Below, in pieces: positions 52,618 through 62,034 of a stretch of 64,000 bases of DNA. This DNA comes from Bryobacteraceae bacterium (GTDB taxonomy: Bacteria; Acidobacteriota; Terriglobia; Bryobacterales; Bryobacteraceae). The notes under the pieces were generated by a model that had not been told where the DNA came from, did not search any database, and was given only the letters and a program-made list of their open reading frames with translations. A program made the position numbers and the translations under genes. The stretch's first letter is position 1. Each line of letters begins with the position of its first letter. Location of the stretch: positions 1 to 64,000 of the forward strand of contig JAHCHE010000013.1 of the NCBI GenBank assembly GCA_026129905.1, written 5' to 3'.

Positions 52618-55143
52618 ATGCCAACGCCGTCGCCCTTGCGTGGCGCCGCCGCCGTGGTCCGGTTCGGACTCTGCCTCGTCGCCGTAAACCTGCTGGCGCC
52701 GCTCGCGGCCGCCCAGTGCTCCAATCCCTTCGTTGTACCCAACCAGAACTTCACTACCGGCACGCACAACTTTCCCGACAACAACGCCGTGAAGGCAAAC
52801 AGCGTCAGCATCAGCGGCAGCGCCAGCGTCACCTTTGTCGCCGGCAATTGCATCCAATTGAGCCCGGGCTTTCGCGCCACCGCCGGCACGGCGGCCACCA
52901 CCTTTCGCGCCTGGCTCCAGAACCCGCCCACGGCGGACTCCGCCTCGCCCTCCAGCGGCAGCGGCCTCACCCAGACGTTCACCTGGAAGGCCTCCAGTTC
53001 GCCGAGCTACACTAACCTGGCGGAGATGCAAGCTCTCTTCCATACCTCCGTCTCGTTCGCGAACGCCTGCTACATCCGCTACAACCGGACCGCGAACCGG
53101 CTGTACCTGAGGAACAACACGGACACAAGCTGGCTGGGCAACTTCGCGCCGGGGACCTCCGGCACGGCCAGCAACTCGCAGTGCAGCATTAGCGGCACGG
53201 GGGCGTCGGCGAGCGGCGTCGGCAACCAGCTTACGCTGACCGTTCCCGTTACGTTTCAGGCTTCGTTCTCCGGGACGAAGAACGACTATCTGTTCGCCCA
53301 GGACAACGCGGGGCTGACCTCCGGATGGCAGCCGAAGGGAACGTGGACGGTAGGGGCTGGGTCGAACCCGAAGACGACCATCACAACCAATCCAGCGAAC
53401 CTACAATTCAAGGTCGACGGCATTACGTACAATTCCCAGACCGACTTCTTCTGGACGCCCGGTAGTTCCCACACAATCCAGGTTCCCACATTCCAGGGAA
53501 CGGTCACTGCCCGCCGTATCTTCGATTACTGGTCGCCCAACCTAGGCAGGGCCGCGCGGTACAGGATCGCGGCGCCATCGTCTGCTACAACCTACACCGC
53601 AAACTTCAGCCCGCCCGTGGATACGACCCCGAAGATGCAGGGGCCAACTTGGCTCGAGGTCAACCTCAGCTACATGCCCTTTGATCACTACTACGACGAC
53701 GCCAGCCACATGGCAAGCCAGTACGGATTCCCTACCAGTTGCCCGGCCGGCTCCACGATTCGCGGTTGCTTCAAGACGGTCTTGGCCGACCTTCGACGCC
53801 AGGGAGTTTCCGGCGTCAGAATCTTCTTCGGCTTGTGCGGCGAAAGCGGATCCACGCCGCTTTCGGGATGTGCACTTCTGAACCCCACTCAGGGAGGAAC
53901 CTGGCGGAATGTTTCCGGCCCGCATGAACCGTGGAAAACGAACGTGGCAAATTTCTTTCGCGATGTCAGCGACGCCGATATCCAGAACATCATCCTCTCT
54001 CCAGCTCATCCGAGTTACCCTGTTTTCGCCGTGCCAAAATCGCAGACGACTACGCCCATGGGAAGCGACCTCGATGATCACTGCGACGACACACAGAACA
54101 CCGTTTATTTCAACCCAATGTCCCCGTTTGGGCGAAAGGCAGTCACCGTAAACGGTGAGATAGAGTACCGCCCGGTAGGCCAGGACCAGCCCTTCAACAG
54201 AGGCTACAACTGCGCGCCGATAAACCCCCATTTTGTGGGCTGGCAGCACCACTACGATGTTCTGGACTTTATGCTCTCGGCGGCCGCGCAGACGGAGGTT
54301 ACGCCCTCTGGGAAGCGATTCACCGTCTCCGAGCTGGATTTCGAGCAGGAACTGAACGTCATGAACTTTCCTGTGCTCGCGCGCTTTATCAATGACAATG
54401 CCCAGACAGACTCCGGCATATCTGCCGGCGGTCTCCAGGAGGATGTCGGTGACGCGCTCGGAGATCTTATGGCAAGTTATAACTTCGACCCTTTGCGAGT
54501 CACTTGGTCGGCGCCGTGGACAGGCGTCCAACAGGACGCGAGCTATCATGTCGAGGAGTTTGACTGTCCTAATGTCTGGGAAGACATGGCCCGGAACATG
54601 GGGATTGACCAGATTGCGTCCGCCATCAATGGCACTGCCATCGGCAAACCGAGCCCACCGTTCACTCCGTACCTGTCGCCCGGCCCGTCTACCGGCTACC
54701 TTCACTGCAAGGGCTCCTTCGTAGACATGCACGACATGCCGGGCTATGGTCCTCAGCGGACCATTCTTGACTTCCACGTTCGGCCGGAGCTCCATGGAGC
54801 GGGAGCCCCTCCTGGGGGGATGGTTCAGGGTGAGGCAAAAGCGGATTTCAATGCGATTCGCCATCACCTCTATCACGCGTGGGTGCGTCAGGATGCGATC
54901 GTGGTTTTGGGCGAAACCTGGAGCAATCCCAACTCAACCATACCGTGCGAGACAGGCCCTGCGGATGCCGCGAAAAACACGGTCGCGGGCTATAACGCGA
55001 GCCAACTCAAGGACGCCGGGCGCACCGTCATTTTCAGACCTTGGATGCAGTTACAACTGCCGTCCGGGATCTGTTTTACTTATCCGGACGACCAAAAGGT
55101 TAACTTTAACTGGCTGGGTCCGTACGGACCGGCAAATTTCTGA
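52618..55143 (+). CDS. Large secreted multidomain protein, possible hydrolase-fold C-terminus
   Basis: 841 residues. Signal peptide ends AAAQ. Residues about 40-95 (FTTGTHNFPDNNAVKANSVS, LSPGFRATAGT) are the small beta 'GPGF' stalk domain; about 100-250 is a second beta domain with Ser/Thr-rich strands; about 255-310 reads ITTNPANLQFKVDGITYNSQ like a PEGA-type sandwich. From about 340 the protein looks like a TIM barrel: QGPTWLEVNLSYMPFDHYYD, GVSGVRIFFGLCGE, and ELDFEQELNVMNF with acidic pairs usable as catalytic residues, ending in WLGPYGPANF. I cannot assign a GH family. GGGAG precedes the ATG. Confidence 0.7.
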   Translation: MPTPSPLRGAAAVVRFGLCLVAVNLLAPLAAAQCSNPFVVPNQNFTTGTHNFPDNNAVKANSVSISGSASVTFVAGNCIQLSPGFRATAGTAATTFRAWLQNPPTADSASPSSGSGLTQTFTWKASSSPSYTNLAEMQALFHTSVSFANACYIRYNRTANRLYLRNNTDTSWLGNFAPGTSGTASNSQCSISGTGASASGVGNQLTLTVPVTFQASFSGTKNDYLFAQDNAGLTSGWQPKGTWTVGAGSNPKTTITTNPANLQFKVDGITYNSQTDFFWTPGSSHTIQVPTFQGTVTARRIFDYWSPNLGRAARYRIAAPSSATTYTANFSPPVDTTPKMQGPTWLEVNLSYMPFDHYYDDASHMASQYGFPTSCPAGSTIRGCFKTVLADLRRQGVSGVRIFFGLCGESGSTPLSGCALLNPTQGGTWRNVSGPHEPWKTNVANFFRDVSDADIQNIILSPAHPSYPVFAVPKSQTTTPMGSDLDDHCDDTQNTVYFNPMSPFGRKAVTVNGEIEYRPVGQDQPFNRGYNCAPINPHFVGWQHHYDVLDFMLSAAAQTEVTPSGKRFTVSELDFEQELNVMNFPVLARFINDNAQTDSGISAGGLQEDVGDALGDLMASYNFDPLRVTWSAPWTGVQQDASYHVEEFDCPNVWEDMARNMGIDQIASAINGTAIGKPSPPFTPYLSPGPSTGYLHCKGSFVDMHDMPGYGPQRTILDFHVRPELHGAGAPPGGMVQGEAKADFNAIRHHLYHAWVRQDAIVVLGETWSNPNSTIPCETGPADAAKNTVAGYNASQLKDAGRTVIFRPWMQLQLPSGICFTYPDDQKVNFNWLGPYGPANF

Positions 55144-55228
55144 ACATGCTTCCAACAGCGGCAAACCAGGCGCCCACTAGAGGTTTCACAGACCCGTCGC
55201 GCCCTGGGCCGCGATTCGAGAGAATGCC

Positions 55229-55954
55229 ATGAAAGCCACACCAACGATCCTCGCTGGGCTCCTTTCGGCTGCCTTCGTTGCTGGGCAAACAACTGCCAGA
55301 ATCGAAGGCATGGTTACATCCGAGGATGGAAAGCCGTTGCCGGGGGCGGTAGTGCTGTACCGGAGTATTCCCCGCCTGGAGATCATGGGCGGGAGGGCGC
55401 AGCCTGCCGCCGGGGAGCCGGTTGTCGACGGTTTGACCGCCTCGGATGCGGCGGGAGGGTTCACGGTCCCCGACCTTCCAGCCGGCCATTACATTGTCTG
55501 CGCCGAAGTCCCTTTGGCGGCCTATCTCAATCCCTGCAAATGGTCCGCGACACCATCGCTGACCCTGTCCTCCGACGCTGTCGGCAGGCCTGCAATCGTG
55601 CTCAAGAAAGGCGTGTTCCTGCGGGTGCACGTAAACGACCCGGTCGGGCTTCTCCCCATGCTCGATCTCGGTACAATGAGCAGACGCAACTTGATCGTCG
55701 GAGTGCGGTTCGGAAAGGGGGCGTTTCTTGGCGCCCGGGAGACAAACACGGATAAGACCGGCTTCGACTATGAGATGGTCATCCCCGCCGGTGAACCGCT
55801 GAGCCTGTGGGTGTTCAGCCGCCACGTAACTTTGACGGACTCGAAGGGTTCTGCGGTGGACAATTCCGGAGCGATGATTCCGTTCCAGGCTGTCGCCGGC
55901 CAGGATCAGTCTTTCACGCTCAATGTTACCGGACACGTACCGGGCGTGCAGTAA
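55229..55954 (+). CDS. Secreted carboxypeptidase-regulatory-like (CNA-B-type) domain protein
   Basis: 241 residues with signal peptide MKATPTILAGLLSAAFVAG. ARIEGMVTSEDGKPLPGAVV, then DAAGGFTVPDLPAGHYIV, is a classic carboxypeptidase-regulatory beta-sandwich as found in TonB-dependent receptor plugs and adhesins. The second half (about 130-241) is beta-rich and unassigned. It has no membrane anchor. It lies between the 841-residue protein and the first NAASY protein on the same strand, probably one surface-protein operon. Confidence 0.75.
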   Translation: MKATPTILAGLLSAAFVAGQTTARIEGMVTSEDGKPLPGAVVLYRSIPRLEIMGGRAQPAAGEPVVDGLTASDAAGGFTVPDLPAGHYIVCAEVPLAAYLNPCKWSATPSLTLSSDAVGRPAIVLKKGVFLRVHVNDPVGLLPMLDLGTMSRRNLIVGVRFGKGAFLGARETNTDKTGFDYEMVIPAGEPLSLWVFSRHVTLTDSKGSAVDNSGAMIPFQAVAGQDQSFTLNVTGHVPGVQ

Positions 55955-55963
55955 GAGGTCGTT

Positions 55964-57553
55964 GTGCGTCTCATAGCTTTACTTCTATTGGTCGTTACAG
56001 CCGCATACGGTCAGAAGCCCGTGATTTTCTCGGGCGGAGTCGTCAACGCCGCCAGCTACGGTCCCGGCGCGCGTGGCATGTACGGCATCAGCGGCTCCGT
56101 GGCATCCATCTTCGGGCATAATCTCGCACAACTGACCGAGTCCGCGAATTCCGTTCCCCTCCCCACAAGGCTTGCCGGAACTTCCGTAACGGTGAAGGGA
56201 ATGCCGGCGCCGCTATACTACGTCTCACCGGACCAAATCAATATCCAGATTCCATCGTTTGCCGCTCCTGGCAGCGAACCGGTAATTGTGGTTGCGACTC
56301 CCACCGGAATCAGCGACCCCGTCAGAATTGAGGATTTCGTCCCAAATTTCGGCATTTTCACGCTGGATGGAAGCGGCTGTGGACGGGGCGTCGTCTTGAA
56401 TGTTGGAAGCGACGGCGCCCTGTCGCTGAACTCGCCGGATAATTCCGCTTCACCAGGAGAGTCCCTTGCCATCTTTGGGACCGGTATGGGCTCGGCGCGC
56501 GATGCCCCCGACGGCCTACCCGCCCCTTTCAATCCACCGGCAGTGCCGTACGATACGCAGGTCGAGGTAGCCTTCAAAGCCTACTATGCTCCTCCTCCCT
56601 TTACCGCGCCGGGAGATGTCCCCTGGGTGGGAAATCGGGCCACGTTTGTAGGACGAGCTCCAGGACTGATTGGAGTGGATCAGGTAAACGTTCAGATTCC
56701 CGAGAACGCGCCGGAAGGGTGCGCGGTCCCGATCACTGCGAAAGGGAGCCAACCAGTCTCCATCAGCATCCGCCAAGGCGGCGGGGTCTGCATCGATCCT
56801 TCCGCGGAAAGCTATGGTCAGCTCTCTTGGGAACGCACCGTAGCGATCGGAACCGATGCCGATGGCCAAACGGAAACGTTCACCGCCATCCTTACGGCAG
56901 CCCCCGGCATGGAAGCGCCCCCGCCGGGCGGCTCGAGTGCCTCGTCGCGTTATGTCAACTCGCCGCGGTATGCCGGCTTCTGTCCCACGCCGGGACACAG
57001 ATCCCTGGATGCCGGCGCCTTGACCCTGCAAGGTCCGGGGTTCGGACCGGTGGTGGCGGGGGCTGCGGTGGTGAACGGCCATCGAGTAGTTCGCGCCACG
57101 CTTCCGCCGGGCACGATCCAGCCAGGCTTGTTCCAGGTGCGAGCCATCGGAAGCAGCGACATCGGCGCATTCGAATCGAGCCTCGAAATCGGGTCGGGCA
57201 TCGGCGTCACGACGTCCCTTCCGGCGGGCACCCAGATAAACCCCAGGGCGCCGTTTACGGTGAACTGGACCGGCGGCGCTCCGAATGCACGGGTGACAAT
57301 GAACGTTGTTACTCACCGGGGAGCGTGGGACTACTCCTCGTATGTCCAGACCCGGGCCTCAGCCGGAACAATTACGATGTACACAGACGGCTTCGGCTGG
57401 CTCCCGGTGGCGGCCCGTGGCCCCGTGGAGATTGTGCTGGACGTAACGCCCGATCCATCGCTGGAAACCGCCATCACAGCGCCCGGACTCTCGCTGGGCG
57501 GCCGACATACGTGGAAATATACATACCGCTTCGGCGGCCTGTGGATCCCGTAG
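55964..57553 (+). CDS. Secreted NAASY/TIGR03437-family protein 1
   Basis: 529 residues. Signal peptide ending in YGQ, then KPVIFSGGVVNAASYGPGAR, SVASIFGHNLAQLTES and PLPTRLAGTSVTVKGMPAPL, which is the Solibacter-type domain (about 25-260); it ends with LIGVDQVNVQIPENAPEG. A second part (about 280-529) is a beta domain with SSRYVNSPRYAGFCP and a Thr/Ser-rich C-terminus. Function unknown; the domain is usually at the C-terminus of large secreted proteins, but here it is the main body. GTG start at 55964, AGAGG upstream. About 9 bases from the previous gene. Confidence 0.85.
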   Translation: MRLIALLLLVVTAAYGQKPVIFSGGVVNAASYGPGARGMYGISGSVASIFGHNLAQLTESANSVPLPTRLAGTSVTVKGMPAPLYYVSPDQINIQIPSFAAPGSEPVIVVATPTGISDPVRIEDFVPNFGIFTLDGSGCGRGVVLNVGSDGALSLNSPDNSASPGESLAIFGTGMGSARDAPDGLPAPFNPPAVPYDTQVEVAFKAYYAPPPFTAPGDVPWVGNRATFVGRAPGLIGVDQVNVQIPENAPEGCAVPITAKGSQPVSISIRQGGGVCIDPSAESYGQLSWERTVAIGTDADGQTETFTAILTAAPGMEAPPPGGSSASSRYVNSPRYAGFCPTPGHRSLDAGALTLQGPGFGPVVAGAAVVNGHRVVRATLPPGTIQPGLFQVRAIGSSDIGAFESSLEIGSGIGVTTSLPAGTQINPRAPFTVNWTGGAPNARVTMNVVTHRGAWDYSSYVQTRASAGTITMYTDGFGWLPVAARGPVEIVLDVTPDPSLETAITAPGLSLGGRHTWKYTYRFGGLWIP

Positions 57554-57601
57554 GGCAGCGACGTGCGGAACTCATTTCAGCCTTCGACGAGGCAACAAAC
57601 G

Positions 57602-59245
57602 ATGCCGAAGCTGTACAGAGCCTTTCCTGCTCTTCTCCTCGCGACTTGTCCTGGTCTCTTTGCCCAGAAGCCGGTAATTTACCCGAACGGCGTGGTGAAC
57701 GCGGCCTCCTATTCACGCAGCGTGAAAGGCGAGGCGCTGGTGGTCGGCGGAGCCATCTTCTCGATTTTCGGCGAAAACCTGGCCGCGTCAGAGCAGGAAG
57801 CGCCTGGCACGCCGCTGCCTATCGTACTCGGCGGGACTTCCGTCACGGTAGCCGGAATCGACGCCCCGCTGTTCTATGTCTCGCCCGGGCAAATCAACTT
57901 CCAGGCGCCCAATGCCATCAGCCGGCGGGTGGGGGAACGGGTTCCGGTAGTGGTCGCCACGGCCGCCGGCGCCAGCGATCCAGTACTTGCCTTTGTCCAA
58001 CAGGACGCGGCCGGCATCTTTTCGCAGGGAGAAGGCGGGTGCGGGCAAGGAGTAGTCCAGAATGTGGCCGCCGATGGGAGCGTGAGTCTGAATACGCCTC
58101 TTAACAGCGCTTCGCCGGGAAGCTACGTGGTCATTTATGGCACCGGAATGGGGCCGCTATACTCGCCGCCAGAGGACGGCCACCCGGCGGGAACGGACCC
58201 GTTTACGGGAGTGCTGTTCCCGGCGATCGACCTGGGGATTGAGGGCTTTAGGTTCCACCTCAACGGACCAGTGTCGTGGTCCGGGCTGACTCCCGGACTG
58301 GTGGGCGTGCACCAGGTAAACGTGCGGCTTGACGACGACGCATTCGAGGGCTGCGCCGTTCCTGTGCGGCTGACTAGCCGAGTTATCGGTTCGGGCCCGC
58401 CAGCAACGATCAGCATCCGCAAAGGCGGCGGACCGTGCCAGGATGCGCCGAAGGTGAGCTTCGCAAATGTCGGCTGGCGCAAAATGATCACCACCTCGGA
58501 CGACTCGCCGTCCGGCGTCGCGGAAGAACGGTTCACCGCCTCTTTTTCCTCGGCGCCCGAGAACCTGGCGGTTCCATTCCCCGATCCGGCCGATCCGCCG
58601 TCGCGAGGGTGCCCTTGCGGTGGGCTGCCCGTTCGGTATGCATCTCGCTGCAAACTGGCAGGCCTGACAGCGCTGGACGCAGGGGCGCTCAGGCTGGAAG
58701 GCGTGCCGGGAGGCCCTCTGACGGTGCTGCCCTCGCCGTCGATCGGTGAAGCTTCGTACGGGATGCCGCTGCCGCCGGGCAGCCTGGAGGGCGGGACGCT
58801 GCGGGTCACCGCGGCGGGCGGCGCCGGCGTGGGCGGCTTCGACACAGACGTGACTGTACCGGCGCCGATTGAGGTCACCACGCCGCTGACGCCGGGAACG
58901 GTGATCGACATCCGCCGGCCCTTCTCCGTGGATTGGAGCGGAGGCAGCCCGGATGCCGTCGTGCAAATGCAGCTTATCGCGTACCACGATCCGGAGGGCA
59001 TTTTAGGCGCGGCCTGCACCTGCCAGGTACTGGCCTCCGAAGGCACGGTGGAGCTCGGTATGGGCCAGAACCTGGAGGGCGAGGTGCTGCTCCGGATCTT
59101 CAACAGGAGCGAAAACGCGGAAGTGGTGCTGACCGTCAGCCCGCGCATGAGCAAGCTGACGCGGGTCAGCGCCCCAGGCCTGACCCGCGAAGGCCGGCAC
59201 GAATGGAGCTACGAGTACCGCTTCAAAGGACTGAAGATCCGATAG
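57602..59245 (+). CDS. Secreted NAASY/TIGR03437-family protein 2
   Basis: 547 residues, paralogue of the previous gene. Signal peptide MPKLYRAFPALLLATCPGLFAQ, then GVVNAASYSRSVKGEALVVG, AIFSIFGENLAASEQE, PLPIVLGGTSVTVAGIDAPL, FYVSPGQINFQAP and LVGVHQVNVRLDD. The C-terminal half repeats the companion beta domain seen in protein 1 (FRGLKI-like ending EWSYEYRFKGLKIR; compare YRFGGLWIP). ATG at 57602 preferred since GAGG lies nine bases before it and the signal peptide begins there; the frame opens 39 bases earlier. Spacing from the previous gene is 48 bases. Confidence 0.85.
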   Translation: MPKLYRAFPALLLATCPGLFAQKPVIYPNGVVNAASYSRSVKGEALVVGGAIFSIFGENLAASEQEAPGTPLPIVLGGTSVTVAGIDAPLFYVSPGQINFQAPNAISRRVGERVPVVVATAAGASDPVLAFVQQDAAGIFSQGEGGCGQGVVQNVAADGSVSLNTPLNSASPGSYVVIYGTGMGPLYSPPEDGHPAGTDPFTGVLFPAIDLGIEGFRFHLNGPVSWSGLTPGLVGVHQVNVRLDDDAFEGCAVPVRLTSRVIGSGPPATISIRKGGGPCQDAPKVSFANVGWRKMITTSDDSPSGVAEERFTASFSSAPENLAVPFPDPADPPSRGCPCGGLPVRYASRCKLAGLTALDAGALRLEGVPGGPLTVLPSPSIGEASYGMPLPPGSLEGGTLRVTAAGGAGVGGFDTDVTVPAPIEVTTPLTPGTVIDIRRPFSVDWSGGSPDAVVQMQLIAYHDPEGILGAACTCQVLASEGTVELGMGQNLEGEVLLRIFNRSENAEVVLTVSPRMSKLTRVSAPGLTREGRHEWSYEYRFKGLKIR

Positions 59246-59560
59246 AGGCCAGAGAGGTTGTTATGCCGACTGGCTGGGGCGCATCTGTTGATCGGCGCCC
59301 GGACTGCCGCTCTCACCTTCCGCCCCGCCGTCTTGGATTCACAAGATGAGGCCGGCAGGACGCTACGGGTGGTCATTCCGTTCGACCGGATTCGCAATAC
59401 AGGTGCCGGGACCGGTTTCAACACCTACGCCACCGGCGCTGGAGCATGGAACATCGTGTGGGTGCGCTGAGGCGGTTGTTCCGGAGCCGGAACCCTACGC
59501 ACAACCACGAACGAGAAGCAACGTCTCAGCGTCGCCGGGCCAGAATCCCACCTGACGCAA
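59246..59560. other. Intergenic region, one possible small open frame
   Basis: Convergent-gene spacer. A frame from TTG 59258 to 59470 ends with AGRTLRVVIPFDRIRNTGAG and AWNIVWVR; it has some coding-like character but no homologue I can recall and no good start. I list it only as a possible C-terminal remnant. No terminator hairpin was seen. Confidence 0.25.
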
Positions 59561-61414
59561 CTACGTTCGAAACGCGGCCGTGGCGTGCGCCAGAATGCGG
59601 TCTTCCGGGAGCGCTTTCGAGTAAACCGCAACTTCTTCCAGCCGTCCGGAAAACGGGTATAACAGGCGCGCCGGACCCGGGAACGGCGCGAACAGCGCGC
59701 GGCGTTCGCCGGTGATGCCGGCGAAGAGATCGAGGTTCGTCGCGAGCGCCGCCTTGTACGGCGTCACGGTCAGCTCGTAGCGAACGTGGCCAAAGTGGCG
59801 GCCCGCTGTGTACACGTAAAGAAACGCTTTGGCGGGGGTATAGGTAACCGCGAGATAGGTGGGCTCCGTCCGCACACTCGGACCCGTGTTCTTCGGGGAA
59901 TCGACGTACGGCTTCTTTTCCGCCAGCCGAACGAAGGCCGTCCCGGTACCGACCCAGAGCTGCCACTGGTAAGGGGAGTTCGGGTCGCTCGGATTGTCGG
60001 GGCCCGCGTAAAGCGCATAGCCGAACTTCTTGGTCGCGGCCGGCGTCGCCGTGCCCGGTATCGAGGATTCGATCACGCAGAAGTACTTGCCGCGCGCATT
60101 GAGGCCCCATTCCGGAAGCGCCAGCGCCTCCAGCGTGAACTCCGGCGGATTGAGAGGACCGGAGGAGACGATCTTCACGAAGCCGCCCTGCACCCGGACA
60201 GACTTGGCCGGAAACGATGCCGCCACCGGCGGGAACAGGTCCAGCAGGGTAGGCTGGCCGAGGTCGAGCTTGATCGGACCGGCGGCGGGAGACCGGTGAG
60301 CGGCAGTGCCTTCCGGAAGCGGCGCGGCGGCCTTGTCGTAGGTCCCATCGCGCGATCCGGTGGCGTCGTCCGCGGTCGTCCCGGTTTCTTCCACCAGACG
60401 CCAGTAGCCCTCCGGACTCTCCTTCTTGACCTCGTCCGGATACTTCAGGTCCTCGGTGAGCGCGGCGACGACGTGAGAAGCGATGCGTTCTTCCCCGAGC
60501 GCCTTGTCGTAGATGGCGACCTCCCCGATGCGTCCCGAGAACGGATAGAGCATCTGGTTCGGCCCGGGGAGCGGAGGAAAAAGCGCCCGGTTCACATCCG
60601 TGATGCCGATCAGCAGGTCTCCGCTCACCGCCGGCTTGTACGGGAAGGCGTTGAGTTCCACCTTGGCCTGGTCGATATCCTTCTCCGGGAAGAACAGGAA
60701 GAGAAAGGCCTTCGTCCCGTCGAAGGTCGCGCCGATGTAGGTGGGGCGGCGGAAGACTTCCGTGGCGGGATTCGGCGCGTGCCCCATCCGCTTGAATTCG
60801 GTCCCCGTGCCCGCCCACAGTTGCCAGTGGTATTTGGAATTGGGATCGTTTGGATCGTCGGGGCCGGCGTAGATGGCAAAGCCGAGCTTCTTCGCGCCGC
60901 CGGGCTCGGAGGCGAGCGGCCCGGAGGACTCCAGCACGCAATAATACCGGCCGCGGTCGTTCAGCCCCCACTCGGGAAAGACCAGCGCTTCGAGGGTGAA
61001 GGACGCCGGGTTCAGGTTGGCGTCGAACGGCACGCGCACGAATCCACCCTGGACGCGAACCGATGTCGAGGCGGCGTCGGTTTGTACCAGCAGCGGCTGC
61101 TGAGCCAACCCGAGCTCGAGCTTGACCGGATTCGCGGCGGGGGAACGGTGCGGCGCGGGGATATCGGGCAACGACGACGAAACCTTACCATAAGTCCCGT
61201 CCGGCGATCCTCCAACCTCGTTCTTCGCGACCGTTCCGGACGCTTCGCGGAGCCGCCAGTGGCCCTTTGGCGAATCGCCGGCGACCTGGCCCGGGTATCC
61301 CGGCCCGAACGTGACATCGTCGAGCGCCAGGATCGTACCGCAGCCGGCAAAGCGAAACAGCAAGAGAACGGCGAGGACGGCAAGGGGCGTCAGCAGAAGA
61401 TACCATTCGCTCAT
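59561..61414 (-). CDS. Membrane/lipid-anchored protein with two LamG-like domains
   Basis: 617 residues. N-terminus MSEWYLLLTPLAVLAVLLLF, then RFAGCG: one hydrophobic helix followed by F-A-G-C, a possible lipobox. Two concanavalin-A-like (LamG) units follow, about 50-330 and 335-617. Each has ExSGT/GSxDGTY near its start (PKGHWRLREASGTVAKNE; PEGYWRLVEETGTTADDA), a VRVQGGFV strand, ...FTLEALVFPEWGLN/..., and ends with YPFSGRIGEVAIYDKAL / YPFSGRLEEVAVYSKAL. LamG domains bind glycans or proteins. AAGGAG sits seven bases before the ATG. Last gene of the lsp-lgt-like cluster. Confidence 0.85.
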   Translation of the reverse strand: MSEWYLLLTPLAVLAVLLLFRFAGCGTILALDDVTFGPGYPGQVAGDSPKGHWRLREASGTVAKNEVGGSPDGTYGKVSSSLPDIPAPHRSPAANPVKLELGLAQQPLLVQTDAASTSVRVQGGFVRVPFDANLNPASFTLEALVFPEWGLNDRGRYYCVLESSGPLASEPGGAKKLGFAIYAGPDDPNDPNSKYHWQLWAGTGTEFKRMGHAPNPATEVFRRPTYIGATFDGTKAFLFLFFPEKDIDQAKVELNAFPYKPAVSGDLLIGITDVNRALFPPLPGPNQMLYPFSGRIGEVAIYDKALGEERIASHVVAALTEDLKYPDEVKKESPEGYWRLVEETGTTADDATGSRDGTYDKAAAPLPEGTAAHRSPAAGPIKLDLGQPTLLDLFPPVAASFPAKSVRVQGGFVKIVSSGPLNPPEFTLEALALPEWGLNARGKYFCVIESSIPGTATPAATKKFGYALYAGPDNPSDPNSPYQWQLWVGTGTAFVRLAEKKPYVDSPKNTGPSVRTEPTYLAVTYTPAKAFLYVYTAGRHFGHVRYELTVTPYKAALATNLDLFAGITGERRALFAPFPGPARLLYPFSGRLEEVAVYSKALPEDRILAHATAAFRT

Positions 61415-61477
61415 ACACGGACTCCTTGTAGGCGATGCCGGCGCGCATGCGGCAGCGCCGGCGCTGAACGGGAGCGG

Positions 61478-62011
61478 TTAACCGATGGGCCGTTCCTCGA
61501 CGCGCGGCGGTTCCCGGAGCGGTTCGGGCGCGCGGCAGCGCTCGTAGCGGCAAACGGGCTCGGGCGGCTTCGGCGGGCAGCACTTCTCGATCTGCTCACG
61601 CAGCGCCTCCTCGCGCTCGCGCGCCAGCGCCGCTTCGGCGTGAGTGGCCGCATAGAGCGCCGCCAGCGTCTCCGTGGCCTTCTTGATTGCGGTCTGCAAC
61701 TCCGTTTGCAGATACGACTGGTTCACCAGGTGACAGGTGTTTCGCGAGATCTGCTCCAGCATGCAGATCATCGTGTCGTTCTGCTGCGAGTTGTGAAACA
61801 GCGCCTGGTTCGTGTAGACGCCCAGCGTGATCAGGGTTTTGAATCCTTGCTGGAGCGTGCCGTTGACGGAGTCCACCGAAGCGCGGACGGCGTCGGTAGC
61901 GGCCTTCAGAGCGTCCAGCTTGCCCTTGACATCGTCCAGGCGGCCGTTGACCCCGTCCAGCCGGGCATTCGCTCCCTTGAGTTCATTGTGGAAATCAGTT
62001 GCGGACGGCAT
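61478..62011 (-). CDS. Coiled-coil protein with Cys/Pro-rich tail
   Basis: 177 residues, no signal peptide. Residues about 1-55 form a heptad coiled coil (GANARLDGVNGRLDDVKGKL). A second helical region (NDTMICMLEQISRNTCHLVN, about 80-100, and AAIKKATETLAALYAATH) precedes a charged helix and a proline/cysteine-rich C-terminus, IEKCCPPKPPEPVCRYERC and PEPLREPPRVEERP. I have seen similar 'EQI-xx-TC ... CCPP' proteins beside LamG genes but know no function. AAAGGAG precedes the ATG; 24 bases from the LamG gene upstream and about 60 from the one downstream. Probably cytoplasmic side partner. Confidence 0.75.
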   Translation of the reverse strand: MPSATDFHNELKGANARLDGVNGRLDDVKGKLDALKAATDAVRASVDSVNGTLQQGFKTLITLGVYTNQALFHNSQQNDTMICMLEQISRNTCHLVNQSYLQTELQTAIKKATETLAALYAATHAEAALAREREEALREQIEKCCPPKPPEPVCRYERCRAPEPLREPPRVEERPIG

Positions 62012-62034
62012 GTCCGGTTGCTCCTTTCGTTCGT

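Noticed and set aside
59258-59470. 70-codon frame as a confirmed gene
   Set aside because: Some coding character but weak start and no recognised family; kept only as a possibility within the intergenic entry.
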